This document shows, piece after piece, positions 1-9,085 of a DNA stretch of 64,000 bases. Origin of the DNA: Flavobacterium petrolei (GTDB taxonomy: Bacteria > Bacteroidota > Bacteroidia > Flavobacteriales > Flavobacteriaceae). Position 1 is the first letter of the stretch. Each line of letters begins with the position of its first letter. A model generated the notes under the pieces. The model saw nothing but the letters and a program-made list of their open reading frames with translations. It was not told the origin of the DNA and searched no databases. The DNA is taken from assembly GCF_003314435.2 (NCBI RefSeq), contig NZ_QNVY02000007.1, positions 1 to 64,000 of the forward strand, written 5' to 3'. The position numbers and the translations under genes were made by a program.

Positions 1-79
1 CATTTGTTGACGGGAAATACCTGTGATGTGTTGCATTCTTAAAAATACGAAAAATCTTCTTTTTATACTAGTATTTTGT

Positions 80-87
80 TATATTTG
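80..87 (+). promoter_or_regulatory. Bacteroidota -7 promoter box for the first cassette gene
   Basis: TATATTTG fits the Bacteroidota -7 consensus TAnnTTTG. It lies about 64 bases before the ATG at 151, which favours that ATG over the in-frame TTG at 76 that overlaps the promoter. No clear -33 box is seen. Confidence 0.45.
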
Positions 88-150
88 ATCATAAATACAA
101 CGGAGGTTTTTTCACAGACTGACGTTACCTGCAAGTATGAAAAACCGACC

Positions 151-819
151 ATGGACAATAAAGAACAATATATCAAACCGCTAATTAAAGTTATCGAGCT
201 GAATGAAGACAAGTCATGGCTTGACGCTTTTCTTGGGTTAAGGACAGGAGGTTATTTACCAGGAGGTGGAGCGGGGTCTTTAAATGACTGGGGACCTTCT
301 TATTTAGACAAGATAAAAAGCTCATGGTATTGTAATTTGTATGACATTTTGCGTCAGCTTTTTGACGATAATTTACCTGCTGAACAATCTAAAGAGCTTA
401 AATTAATTAAATTCAGAAATAATATTAGAGTAATTAGATGCTTGAATTGTAATAAAAGCTATCAACACCCATCAGTTTTTGAATCATACATAGCATTAGA
501 TTTTTATTATAAAAACTTCATTGGACTTGCAGAAAATAAATTTTTATTAAATCTATTTATTCCAGAACTTACATATGAAAATCAAAAAACGAAAGATTTT
601 AGAAGCTGGTTATTCAAACAATATGAAGCTAACAATATAAAAATTTATGACTTTGTAAATAACAAATACATTTGCCCTCATTGCGGAAAAGCACATGGAG
701 AAACTGAACACGACCTATACTTTATAAAAATCGAAGGTATTGACAAAATGGAATTTCAACAAATAAAACTAAATGCAAATTGGGAAGACTTTGAGAGAAT
801 ACCAGCAGGTAACAGCTAG
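151..819 (+). CDS. Integron-cassette-type hypothetical protein with two CxxC pairs
   Basis: This 222-residue protein is not recognised. It has two Cys pairs, CLNC at about residues 97-100 and CPHCGKAH at about 175-182, the usual layout of a small zinc ribbon formed by distant knuckles. It has no signal peptide or membrane segment when started at the ATG at 151. The reading frame stays open upstream to a TTG at 76, but that start overlaps a good promoter box. The stop codon lies inside the left arm of the attC-like site that follows, so gene end and recombination site overlap, as is common in integron cassettes. A cytoplasmic zinc-binding role is inference; no function can be named. Confidence 0.7.
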   Translation: MDNKEQYIKPLIKVIELNEDKSWLDAFLGLRTGGYLPGGGAGSLNDWGPSYLDKIKSSWYCNLYDILRQLFDDNLPAEQSKELKLIKFRNNIRVIRCLNCNKSYQHPSVFESYIALDFYYKNFIGLAENKFLLNLFIPELTYENQKTKDFRSWLFKQYEANNIKIYDFVNNKYICPHCGKAHGETEHDLYFIKIEGIDKMEFQQIKLNANWEDFERIPAGNS

Positions 820-940
820 TAAGCGATAGTCGGGAATTAGGCTGAATTTTAATGTTGTTTTGTATTTGGAGATATACCGATTAACCGAAATATTAGGATA
901 ACTTAGCCCGACCATCGCCTACTAGCAAAACGTTATGTGT
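809..940 (+). repeat. attC-like integron recombination site 1
   Basis: A box GGTAAC is followed by an arm beginning GCTAGTAAGCGAT and, about 70 bases on, by an arm ending ATCGCCTACTAGC. The two arms pair over 20 bases with two mismatches. The site ends with AAAACGTTATGTG, whose GTTATGT is the R'-type box where an integron integrase would cut after the G. Length is about 130 bases and the centre is variable, as in attC sites. It overlaps the stop of the upstream gene. An ordinary terminator is unlikely because no T-run follows. Confidence 0.65.
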
Positions 941-960
941 AACTTTAACCAAAATGACGT

Positions 961-1704
961 ATGAAAAAATATTTTTTGACATTATTTTTTGCTTTATTAT
1001 TGACAAGTTGTTCCGGACAAACAAATAAGGAAAAATATGGGCGTCCAATAATTGCGCTTATTGAAACTGATCCTTGGCTTATGGTTATTGGCTCTGATGT
1101 TCCAACTTTCGCATTGTATGAAAATGGTCAAATCATTTATAAGAAAATTGTCGACAAGAAAACAAAATATTTTGAAGTAACAAATGATAAAGAAACAACT
1201 CAGAAAATAATTAAATCGTTTGGGATTACAGACAATTTGATGAAGCAAGAGGATTATATTGAAGCATCAACTGCGACTGATCAACCAACTAATGTTTTGC
1301 TATTAAACTTCGATCCTGTTAGACAATTAAGTGTTTATGGACAATTGCGTGACTTAAAAAACAAAGCAAGACAAAAAACTCCGACAGACTTTATTGATGT
1401 TTATGACAAAATAATCAAATTTGAAGACAATAAAGCGGTAGAATGGTTCCCAGACACTTTTGAAGTTATGGCTACAAAGTATAGTTATGCGCCTGAAAAA
1501 TCGTTGAAATGGAATAGTAAATGGAATGATATTAAAAGTGAAACAACCGTAAAACGTAATGAAGATTTATATAGTATTTATTTAGATATAAAATACTATA
1601 GAGAATTTATAGAGCTTTCAAAAAGCGTAAAAGAAAAACAAGCTGTTGAAATCAATGGAGAAAAATATTCGTTGACCTATAGACTTCCTTTTCCAAATTT
1701 ATAG
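961..1704 (+). CDS. Cassette-borne lipoprotein of unknown function
   Basis: The 247-residue product starts with a lipoprotein signal: a charged start, a hydrophobic core and the lipobox LTSC with Cys17, so it should be lipid-anchored. The rest is a mixed soluble domain rich in Lys, Asp and Thr with no motif I recognise. The gene sits alone between attC-like sites 1 and 2 in the same orientation as the other cassette genes, and its start lies about 28 bases after the upstream R' box, the compact arrangement of integron cassettes. Function unknown. Confidence 0.75.
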   Translation: MKKYFLTLFFALLLTSCSGQTNKEKYGRPIIALIETDPWLMVIGSDVPTFALYENGQIIYKKIVDKKTKYFEVTNDKETTQKIIKSFGITDNLMKQEDYIEASTATDQPTNVLLLNFDPVRQLSVYGQLRDLKNKARQKTPTDFIDVYDKIIKFEDNKAVEWFPDTFEVMATKYSYAPEKSLKWNSKWNDIKSETTVKRNEDLYSIYLDIKYYREFIELSKSVKEKQAVEINGEKYSLTYRLPFPNL

Positions 1705-1715
1705 CAAAAAGCAGC

Positions 1716-1840
1716 CCATAACCGCCATTTTGAGCTAGCTGGAGTTTAGTGGAATTATCGTTTCGCATCACGTTTTCGTTAATCCGAAAATGGAGCGGTT
1801 ACGAATTTCCAGCCATCTCAAAGCCGCAAAACGTTATATG
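1716..1840 (+). repeat. attC-like integron recombination site 2
   Basis: CCATAAC (R''-like) is followed by CGCCATTTTGAGC and GCTGGA; after about 60 bases come TCCAGC and CTCAAAGCCGC, then AAAACGTTATATG (R' GTTATAT). The arms pair through GCTGGA/TCCAGC and TTTGAG/CTCAAA. The interior is closely similar to site 3. The R'' box nearly complements the start of its own cassette (GTTATGT at site 1, 6 of 7 bases), as expected if the cassette was once a circle. Confidence 0.7.
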
Positions 1841-1884
1841 AGAGCTAATCAGAAAACATGAAACATAATTAAAATTCTATTGAA

Positions 1885-2448
1885 ATGAGAAAATATACAA
1901 TTTTAGCAGTCTTATTTTTTTTTAGTATGAATTTATTTGCGCAGAATCAAATCGAAAAAAATAAAAACTATTTATACCAAGAAAATGAAAATTATATTAA
2001 AAAATATAGTATTTTACCTACTAAACATTGGAGTTATTTAATCAAATTGAACACTCGTACTGGACAAATATGGCAAATCAAATTAAATCATAAAAACACG
2101 GATCAATTTGAAATCCCATTGACTAATTTGCCATTAGTTGAAAAACAAAATGAAGTAGATAATAGATTTAAACTATTTCCAGCTGATAATCAGAATTTCT
2201 TATTACTAGACCAAATTAATGGTAAGATCTGGCAAGTAACTTGGCATATTAATATTGAAAAAAATAAAATTTCAGTTATAAACAATACTTCTCTCATTGA
2301 AAAACAAAATATAAGTGAAAACAGATTCACGCTCAATCCAACTATAGATAGTAGATATTTTTTAATTCTTGATAAAATAAATGGTAAACTTTGGCAACTG
2401 AATTGGTCAGCAAAACGTGAAAAAAGTGAATTTTCACCAATTCGATAA
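1885..2448 (+). CDS. Cassette-borne exported protein with three WQ repeats
   Basis: The 187-residue protein begins with a Sec signal peptide ending FAQ at about residue 20. The mature part has three similar segments centred on GQIWQI (about 60-65), GKIWQV (113-118) and GKLWQL (167-172), spaced 53-54 residues. Each is preceded by an aliphatic strand such as FLLLDQIN, suggesting a repeated beta-strand fold. The last two repeats also share a VEKQN/IEKQN plus NRF lead-in. It lies between attC-like sites 2 and 3. Function unknown; an exported ligand- or surface-binding role is only a guess. Confidence 0.75.
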   Translation: MRKYTILAVLFFFSMNLFAQNQIEKNKNYLYQENENYIKKYSILPTKHWSYLIKLNTRTGQIWQIKLNHKNTDQFEIPLTNLPLVEKQNEVDNRFKLFPADNQNFLLLDQINGKIWQVTWHINIEKNKISVINNTSLIEKQNISENRFTLNPTIDSRYFLILDKINGKLWQLNWSAKREKSEFSPIR

Positions 2449-2650
2449 ATAATTTTATTCACACATTTATTCCAGTATAAGAATCATAAATTAGACGATC
2501 GAAAAAGTTATTTTATAAAAATTGAAACGTTAAAGTTGGAACCGAAAGCAAAAATGTCTAAATTAAATTGCGAGCATAATAAATACAAACTAAAAAGTAG
2601 AAACTTTAAAAATTTCGCATAAGAATTAAATTTTCCGTTCAAAATATCCC

Positions 2651-2778
2651 TCATATAACAGCTGTTTTGAACGAGCTGGAGTTTAGTGGAATTGCCGTTT
2701 CGCATCAAGTTTTCGTTAAGCCGAAAATTGAGCGGTTACGAACTTCTAGCCATCACAAAGTGGCAAAACGTCAGGTTG
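2651..2778 (+). repeat. attC-like site 3 with altered R' box
   Basis: ATATAAC (R'') is followed by arms and centre nearly the same as site 2: CGAGCTGGAGTTTAGTGG, TTTCGCATCA, GAGCGGTTACGAA, AGCCATC. The right end reads AAAACGTCAGGT, so the expected GTT is GTC. Its R'' exactly complements GTTATAT at site 2, the start of its own cassette. The altered R' coincides with the end of the recognisable array. Confidence 0.65.
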
Positions 2779-2839
2779 TGAAAAAACCTATTTTACTTTC
2801 AAAAACTTCAGATAATTCTACTCAAGAATTAAAAAAAAG

Positions 2840-3440
2840 GCACAATCACACAATCGCGTCGAGGGCTATGCCAAAAACTGACGGACTGCGCCTCTCACAC
2901 CACCATACGTATAGGTTCTAGCATACGGCGTTTCGTCCCGAAGCTTCGGAATTACTTCAGATTCTTGTTTAACCTGTTCTGCTTTTCCGAGGCTATAACT
3001 TGCGTTATTCAGATGAAAATCAAGAACCACATTCGTTGGTCCTTCTTGTTTCTTATTCCTTTACCCTTTTTATTGGCAACTCGTTCCCCAAAGTACAATG
3101 ACTTCTGCTGACTTCTATACTTAACCAACTCGTGGTTGCAAAGACTTCCCTCTGTAAGCATTTACTCTTTACTTCTATCCCTAACGCATCTACAAACTAA
3201 ACCTGTTGTCTCAAGGCTTTGCATTGCTGTGTACAGTTACTTAATTTCATTAGCCTCTTATGCGCTTAACTCACGCTTTGCTATTGCTTTTTTTGTATTC
3301 GTTATGCGCTTCACTTGATTGCGTTCCTCGGTATAGACTTTTACCGTTTGACTTCCTTCAGCTTTTCTTGCAAAAGCTACAACTTTGCTCGTTTCCATAG
3401 CCTGTCCCGTTTTCACGGGATACTGCTCAAAAAACCGTAA
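2840..3440 (-). mobile_element. Degenerate group II intron remnant without reverse-transcriptase ORF
   Basis: Read on the minus strand, positions 2920-2860 contain GCCGTATGC, then ACGTATGGTGGTGTGAGAGG and GCGCAGTCCGTCAGTTTTTG, resembling the domain V/VI end of bacterial group II introns. At about 3119-3085 the minus strand reads TAGAAGTCAGCAGAAGTC and then GGGGAACGAG, a stretch I associate with the 5' part of intron-encoded maturase genes. Only about 160 bases separate these landmarks, so nearly all of the maturase gene is missing. No long minus-strand frame remains. The match is from memory of intron sequences; boundaries are approximate. Confidence 0.45.
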
Positions 3441-3662
3441 TGACGGATGTTGACCAAAATTTATTAAATTCTGGCTTTAATTCTGGGACTCTAAAAGCGA
3501 TTTATAGACTATTTTAGTTTAATAATCATAAAGCGAATTTTATCAGAAAGAATTTTAATTACAGTTTAAATCATATACATTTACTACTTGATTTACTAAA
3601 TACAATTCGTTTGGACGTTTTTAGACGAACTGACTTTAGCGACCATTATAAAAATACACAGA

Positions 3663-4418
3663 ATGAAATTCAGATTATTATTTTTACTAGTACTTGTTTC
3701 CAAAATTGGTTATTCTCAAAGTGAAAAACTTGACGACAATAAAACAAACAACATCAAAAATGTTATAGCTTTATTCAAACAGAAAAACATTCACAAAATA
3801 TCAAACATAATTTCTTTTCCTTTACGTAGAGAATATCCAATACCAAGCATTAATGACAAAAATGAATTTAAACAGCGGTTCAGTCAAGTTTTTGACCAAA
3901 CTCTTGTAGACAAGATTGTTAATTCAAAAATTAAACAATGGTCAGAAGTTGGATGGAGAGGAATTATGTTGGACAATGGCATTGTATGGATAGAAAGTTA
4001 TGAAGGTAAAATAACCGCAGTAAATTATCAGAGCACCTTTGAAAAAAAGTTACAAAAAGACTTGATAGCAAAGGAAAAAGAAAACTTGCATGTTTCATTA
4101 AAAACTTTTAATAACCCAACATACAAAATAAAAACTAAAAATTATTTGATTAGAGTTGACGAACTATCTAATTCCAAATACAGATATGCTTCTTGGAAAA
4201 TAAACAAAATAGAATCTTCAAAACCTGACATAATTTTAAACAATGGAGTATTAGAATTTGAAGGAAGTGGCGGAAATCATGTTATTACTTTTTCAAATGG
4301 AAGCTACACATACAAAGTTTACAGAAATATTATTGGAGAAAAAAATGCTCCAGATATTACATTTGAAGTTGAAAAAGACGGAAAAATAATTCTTACCGAA
4401 GACGGAACAATAATGTAA
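3663..4418 (+). CDS. Exported hypothetical protein
   Basis: A 251-residue protein with a Sec signal peptide (MKFRLLFLLVLVSKIGYSQ, cleavage near residue 19). The mature part is soluble, Lys- and Asn-rich, with several predicted beta strands near the C terminus. No domain is recognised. It lies downstream of the intron remnant, with decayed sequence on both sides and no detectable attC-like site after it, so membership of the cassette cluster is uncertain. Codon use is as AT-rich as its surroundings. Confidence 0.7.
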   Translation: MKFRLLFLLVLVSKIGYSQSEKLDDNKTNNIKNVIALFKQKNIHKISNIISFPLRREYPIPSINDKNEFKQRFSQVFDQTLVDKIVNSKIKQWSEVGWRGIMLDNGIVWIESYEGKITAVNYQSTFEKKLQKDLIAKEKENLHVSLKTFNNPTYKIKTKNYLIRVDELSNSKYRYASWKINKIESSKPDIILNNGVLEFEGSGGNHVITFSNGSYTYKVYRNIIGEKNAPDITFEVEKDGKIILTEDGTIM

Positions 4419-5979
4419 TAATAACAGTGAACCGCTATCATACTCTTGGTAAGATTTTTTTTTTGCTAAATTTAGAATTAGTTTTTAATTGTAAAATTCA
4501 GTTTTAAACTAAAAGTTTTGGTTTTCTTAATCCCCAACCTCGCCAAGCGCCAGGACATAATAAGGTAATCTGGACATGCTCTTAGCCATCATATAGAGTT
4601 AAGAGATAATCTTAATTGTAGCCTATAAAACAAGTTTGGAAATTTATGATAAAGCTTTTAAAGAGAATAATTACGCTGCACTCCTAAATTGCGTTCAAAA
4701 ATTTTACACTGTAATTTTATTTTTTTCTAAGCCACCATCTGCATCACTACTTTTTCATTCTAACATCTACTTACACAAAAAGCTTAATTAAGTACTTTGC
4801 ACTATAATAGATTTCTGAGAATAAAATTTAACACTCTTCAAAAAAAATAGTAGAACCGCTGTGTTTAAATAACACAAATAAGCCAGAACTCATTGCAAAT
4901 GAGTATCAAAAGAAATACTATTGTAGTAGCCCTGCATGCAAAATTTGCCATTTAGAAATAATGGAAGCTTTGAAATATCAGTTTTAAACCTATCAACTAT
5001 AACTGACTTTATATTTTAGAGGTGACAAATTACAGAAACCTATGCCAGATGTAGTACTTCATAAAATCATAGGTAAGATTTACGTAATTAACATTGGCAA
5101 TATTGCAACTGAAAAATAGATATTTAAATACAAATGTGTTGTTTGTAACACTATGCCATGCTCCTAGATTTATTTGCTTAAAGCTGAATAGAAAATAAGC
5201 CAATTAAAGTATTATAAATTTATTTTATGCAAATAATAAAAAACATTAATAAAAACTTATTATAAAAAAATACCACATTTGTAATTAGTTAATTAATAGG
5301 ATCACTCAAATAATAAAAAATAATTTAAATGTAATGAGTGGGTCAAAAAAATTGTTAATGGAATTGCGGTACGTACTTACGTATTAGAAATTTGCGCTGT
5401 ATTATTTTCCTTTTCTAATATTTTGAATTAGTAAGCAAATACTAGAACCCAAGCGATAAAGACAGATGCCTATTGTGTTCGCTTAGCTTTTAACTAACCA
5501 AAAGTTGAGCGAAGCAATTCCTTTACGCTATCATCATAAAAAATTATTGATGAAAAGATAAATAGTTAACCAAATCATTAGAAATTTATGTGGCAAAAAG
5601 TTATTTTTAGAGGATTAAATTATAAAAAAGTACTTCCATTCTACTATTTAAACAAGATGCTTGAAAAACTACTTCCATTAAACAATAAAACTTATGTTGA
5701 TGTTTGAAAAGTAAATCGTATACCATCCAAAAATGCCTTAAGAAAAGTTTAATTTAAACTTTTTACAAAACTTGAATTATCTAAAATTGCAAAAAAGGAG
5801 CACAATTACTTTAGAAAACAAATGCTTTTTTATCAGTAAAATCTATTTGACAATCCCTTAAAGAAAACGATTTCGTTGATAATCAACAATCCATTCAAAA
5901 TTTTGCGATATAATTTCCAATTTTTAAAATTTATCCCTATTTTTTTTTTAATTTGCAAGCAAATCCAACATTATCCATA
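4419..5979 (+). other. About 1.5 kb AT-rich region without intact gene
   Basis: No open frame of convincing length is present. Short frames broken by stops occur, for example around 4880-4990 (Cys-containing fragment with YYCSSPACKICH) and 5589-5706, which look like decayed coding sequence, but no family could be named. A long imperfect hairpin occurs at 5452-5529. Otherwise the stretch is AT-rich with no clear promoter or terminator. Confidence 0.5.
5452..5529. repeat. Imperfect 78-bp inverted repeat
   Basis: AGCGATAAAG at the left pairs with CTTTACGCT at the right. Inside, TTCGCTTAGCTTTT pairs with AAAAGTTGAGCGAA (11 of 14 positions) around a short loop. No T-run follows, so a simple terminator is unlikely. 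It could be a small palindromic repeat or the end of a lost element. Confidence 0.4.
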
Positions 5980-7755
5980 ATGATAAATATCACCCGCCTC
6001 TTTGATTTCCCTTATTATCAGCAAGAAAAATACAATTCCATTCCGGATGCTTTAGTAAGCAAACAGAACGGTGTCTGGGTAAAAACCTCGACCCAGGAAT
6101 ACATAGCCAAAGCCAACGCCATTTCAAGAGCATTACTGCGATTAGGTGTTAATAAAGATGATAAAATTGCCATCATTTCCTCTAATAACAGAACCGAATG
6201 GAATATTATGGACATTGGTGTGCTGCAAACTGGCGCACAAACTGTTCCCATTTATCCGACTATTTCCGAAGAAGATTACGAATATATCCTGAATCATTCC
6301 GGTTCTATATATTGTTTTGTATCAGATGCTGAGGTTCTTCGAAAAGTAAACCTCATCAAACATAAAATTCCTACGCTAAAGGAAGTGTATTCATTCAACG
6401 AAATTGAAGGTTGTACCAACTGGAATGATTTGTTAATTCTTGGTGTAGACACCGGAAATCAAGACGAAGTGGAACTACGCAAAAACAACGTAAAAACCGA
6501 AGATTTAGCGACTATCATTTATACTTCGGGAACAACAGGAAGACCAAAAGGCGTTATGCTTTCGCACAAAAATATTGTATCTAATGTATTGGATAGTGCT
6601 TCTAGAATTCCATTTGAAGCCGGAAAAAGCCGCGCGTTGAGCTTCCTTCCTATTTGTCATATTTTCGAAAGAATGATTTTGTATTTATACCAATATTATG
6701 GTGTTTCCATTTATTTTGGAGAATCCATTGAAAAAATCAGTGACAACATCAAGGAAGTGAAACCAACAGTAATTACAGCTGTTCCAAGACTTTTAGAAAA
6801 AGTATATGATAAAATTTATGCCAAAGGAACGGAGTTAACCGGAATCAAAAAGAAATTATTCTTTTGGGCGATTGACTTAGGTTTAATCTATGAGCCGTAT
6901 GGCAAAAATGGATTTTGGTACGAATTCCAACTTAAAATTGCGCGCAAACTGATTTTCAGCAAATGGAAAGAAGGTTTGGGCGGAAACCTCGATTTAATGG
7001 TTTCTGGAAGTGCTGCTTTGCAACCAAGATTAGCCCGCATTTTTGCCGCTGCAGAAATTCCGGTTATGGAAGGTTACGGTTTGACTGAAACTTCTCCCGT
7101 AATCTCCGTAAATGACATTAGAAATGGCGGATTCAGAGTGGGAACTGTGGGTAAAGTAATCGACAATGTGCAAGTTATTATTGCTGAAGATGGCGAAATC
7201 CTCTGTAAAGGTCCTAACGTAATGATGGGGTATTTCAAAGATGAAAAATTAACAAACGAAGTAATCACGGATGGATTTTTCCACACGGGAGATATTGGAA
7301 TTTTTGACGAAGACGGATTCTTGAAAATCACCGATCGTAAAAAAGAAATGTTCAAAACCTCAGGAGGAAAATACATAGCGCCACAATTAATTGAAAATAC
7401 AATGAAACAATCCCGTTTCATTGAACAAATCATGGTTATTGGTGACGGACAAAAAATGCCGGCAGCCTTTATTCAGCCAAGTTTTGATTTTATCAAAGAA
7501 TGGGCCGTTATTCACGGAATCAACATTGGAAAAAGTAATGAAGAAATAATTGCCAATGAAAAAGTAATCGAAAGAATCCAGTTGGAAGTGGACAATCTGA
7601 ACGAAAAATTCGGAAACTGGGAGAAAATAAAACGTTTTGAGTTAACACCGGATTTATGGTCTGTGGAAGGCGGGCAACTTACCCCAACCCTGAAACTAAA
7701 ACGAAAAATAGTAATGGAAAAGTACATTGATTTATTTCATAAAATCTACAACTAG
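5980..7755 (+). CDS. Long-chain acyl-CoA synthetase (AMP-forming)
   Basis: A 591-residue member of the acyl-adenylate-forming (ANL) family, expected to activate fatty acids to acyl-CoA with ATP. Seen: the P-loop-like YTSGTTGRPKG at about residues 180-190, GYGLTE at about 363-368, TGDIG at about 434, DRKKE at about 450 and a C-terminal LKLKRK with the likely catalytic Lys near 570. The length and the SFLPICHIFER stretch fit long-chain fatty-acid ligases. The ATG at 5980 is chosen; an in-frame TTG nine codons earlier lies in a T-run. It stands upstream of the beta-oxidation operon, which would consume its product. Exact chain-length preference cannot be read. Confidence 0.9.
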   Translation: MINITRLFDFPYYQQEKYNSIPDALVSKQNGVWVKTSTQEYIAKANAISRALLRLGVNKDDKIAIISSNNRTEWNIMDIGVLQTGAQTVPIYPTISEEDYEYILNHSGSIYCFVSDAEVLRKVNLIKHKIPTLKEVYSFNEIEGCTNWNDLLILGVDTGNQDEVELRKNNVKTEDLATIIYTSGTTGRPKGVMLSHKNIVSNVLDSASRIPFEAGKSRALSFLPICHIFERMILYLYQYYGVSIYFGESIEKISDNIKEVKPTVITAVPRLLEKVYDKIYAKGTELTGIKKKLFFWAIDLGLIYEPYGKNGFWYEFQLKIARKLIFSKWKEGLGGNLDLMVSGSAALQPRLARIFAAAEIPVMEGYGLTETSPVISVNDIRNGGFRVGTVGKVIDNVQVIIAEDGEILCKGPNVMMGYFKDEKLTNEVITDGFFHTGDIGIFDEDGFLKITDRKKEMFKTSGGKYIAPQLIENTMKQSRFIEQIMVIGDGQKMPAAFIQPSFDFIKEWAVIHGINIGKSNEEIIANEKVIERIQLEVDNLNEKFGNWEKIKRFELTPDLWSVEGGQLTPTLKLKRKIVMEKYIDLFHKIYN

Positions 7756-7776
7756 CCGTTATAAAACCGTTCCGTT

Positions 7777-8829
7777 ATGAAACTAAAATTCTTAATTTGC
7801 TCCGTTATCAGTGTGTTCTTTTTTTCTAATTGTCAGGAAAAACCAAAGGAAGATCCTATCAAAGCAAATTATTTAGATTTCTCAAAACGGGACGACCAAC
7901 TCACGGGCGGTATCAAAATGATTCCGATTCAAACACCAAAAGGCACGTTTAAAGTCTGGACCAAACGAGTGGGCAACAATCCTAAAATAAAAGTGTTGTT
8001 GCTGCACGGCGGTCCCGGTTTGACACATGAATTGTACGAGGCCTTTGATGGTTATTTCCCTAACGAAAGTATTGAATACATTTATTACGACCAATTGGGC
8101 TCGTATTACAGCGACCAACCCAACGACAATAGTTTGTGGACCAATGAACGTTTTGTGGAGGAAGTCGAACAAGTACGCATCGCATTAGGATTAGACAATT
8201 CTAATTTTTACCTGATGGGACAATCTTGGGGCGGAATTCTGGCAATGGAATACGCATTGAAATACCAAAAAAACATGAAAGGCTTGATTATCTCGAATAT
8301 GATGGCGAGTGCTCAGGAATATAACGCTTACGCAAAAGACGTTCTGGCACCGCAAATGGATCCTAAAATCCTAAAGCAATTGCAGGATATCGAAAAAAAT
8401 AATGATTTTGATAATCCAAAATACAGCGAATTACTGTTCAAACATTACTACACGGAACACATTTTGAGAATGCCTCTCGAAGAATGGCCGGAATCCATCA
8501 ACAGATGTTTCAAGCACATTAATCCTAATGTATATGTGTTTATGCAAGGCCACAGTGAATTTGGTATTACTGGAAATGCGACCCTTAAAAATTGGGATGT
8601 CAAAGCCAGACTAAAAACGTTGACCGTTCCTACATTGAGCATTGGTTCTAAATACGACACGATGGATCCTGAACACATGAAATGGATTGCAAACGAAGTC
8701 CAAAACGGACGTTTCTTGTTTTGCCCTAACGGAAGCCACCTTTCGCAATACGATGATCCAAAAACCTATTTTCCGGGCGTGATTAAATTCTTGAAAGATG
8801 TAGATAATGGAGAGTTTAAAAAGTCTTAG
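7777..8829 (+). CDS. Alpha/beta hydrolase lipoprotein, proline iminopeptidase-like (S33)
   Basis: A 350-residue protein with a lipoprotein signal (Cys19 after FFFSN). The body is an alpha/beta-hydrolase fold of the prolyl aminopeptidase type: LHGGPGLTHE at about 77-86 (the HGGPG oxyanion motif), nucleophile elbow GQSWGG at about 148-153, an acidic residue in KYDTMDPEH at about 291-299 and His in NGSHLSQ at about 320. S33 enzymes release N-terminal proline from peptides; the anchor places it in the envelope. It follows the acyl-CoA synthetase by 21 bases, so co-transcription is likely, and a strong terminator ends the unit. Confidence 0.85.
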   Translation: MKLKFLICSVISVFFFSNCQEKPKEDPIKANYLDFSKRDDQLTGGIKMIPIQTPKGTFKVWTKRVGNNPKIKVLLLHGGPGLTHELYEAFDGYFPNESIEYIYYDQLGSYYSDQPNDNSLWTNERFVEEVEQVRIALGLDNSNFYLMGQSWGGILAMEYALKYQKNMKGLIISNMMASAQEYNAYAKDVLAPQMDPKILKQLQDIEKNNDFDNPKYSELLFKHYYTEHILRMPLEEWPESINRCFKHINPNVYVFMQGHSEFGITGNATLKNWDVKARLKTLTVPTLSIGSKYDTMDPEHMKWIANEVQNGRFLFCPNGSHLSQYDDPKTYFPGVIKFLKDVDNGEFKKS

Positions 8830-8850
8830 AAAAAATATTTAGTTTACAAA

Positions 8851-8880
8851 AAACCACGAATTGATGTTCGTGGTTTTTTT
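8851..8880 (+). terminator. Rho-independent terminator
   Basis: AAACCACGAA pairs with TTCGTGGTTT around a short loop and is followed by a T-run, just after the S33-like gene. Confidence 0.85.
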
Positions 8881-9085
8881 ATACTTTTTTCATCTAAAAT
8901 TAATCTAGCGACCTGACTAATTCTTTTGAGTTTAAATTCTTTTTCGATAGAACAATTAACGGTCAGGAACATCTATTGATAAATTATTCAAAATAATTAT
9001 CGCCAATCTTGTCATGCTGACGATGGAAGCATCTCTTTAGCAGATCTTACGGCTAAATCCCCAATCATTCTCCTTTGCAGGATTC

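Noticed and set aside
2667..2921. 84-codon plus-strand frame
   Set aside because: It runs across attC-like site 3 and into the intron remnant; the peptide is only translated repeat sequence.
3136..3318. 60-codon plus-strand frame
   Set aside because: It is antisense to the group II intron remnant, with no signal or family match.
7756..7800. CCGTTAT-like direct repeats after the acyl-CoA synthetase stop, considered as a fourth heptamer element
   Set aside because: Only partial units, no inverted arm and no register; probably chance.
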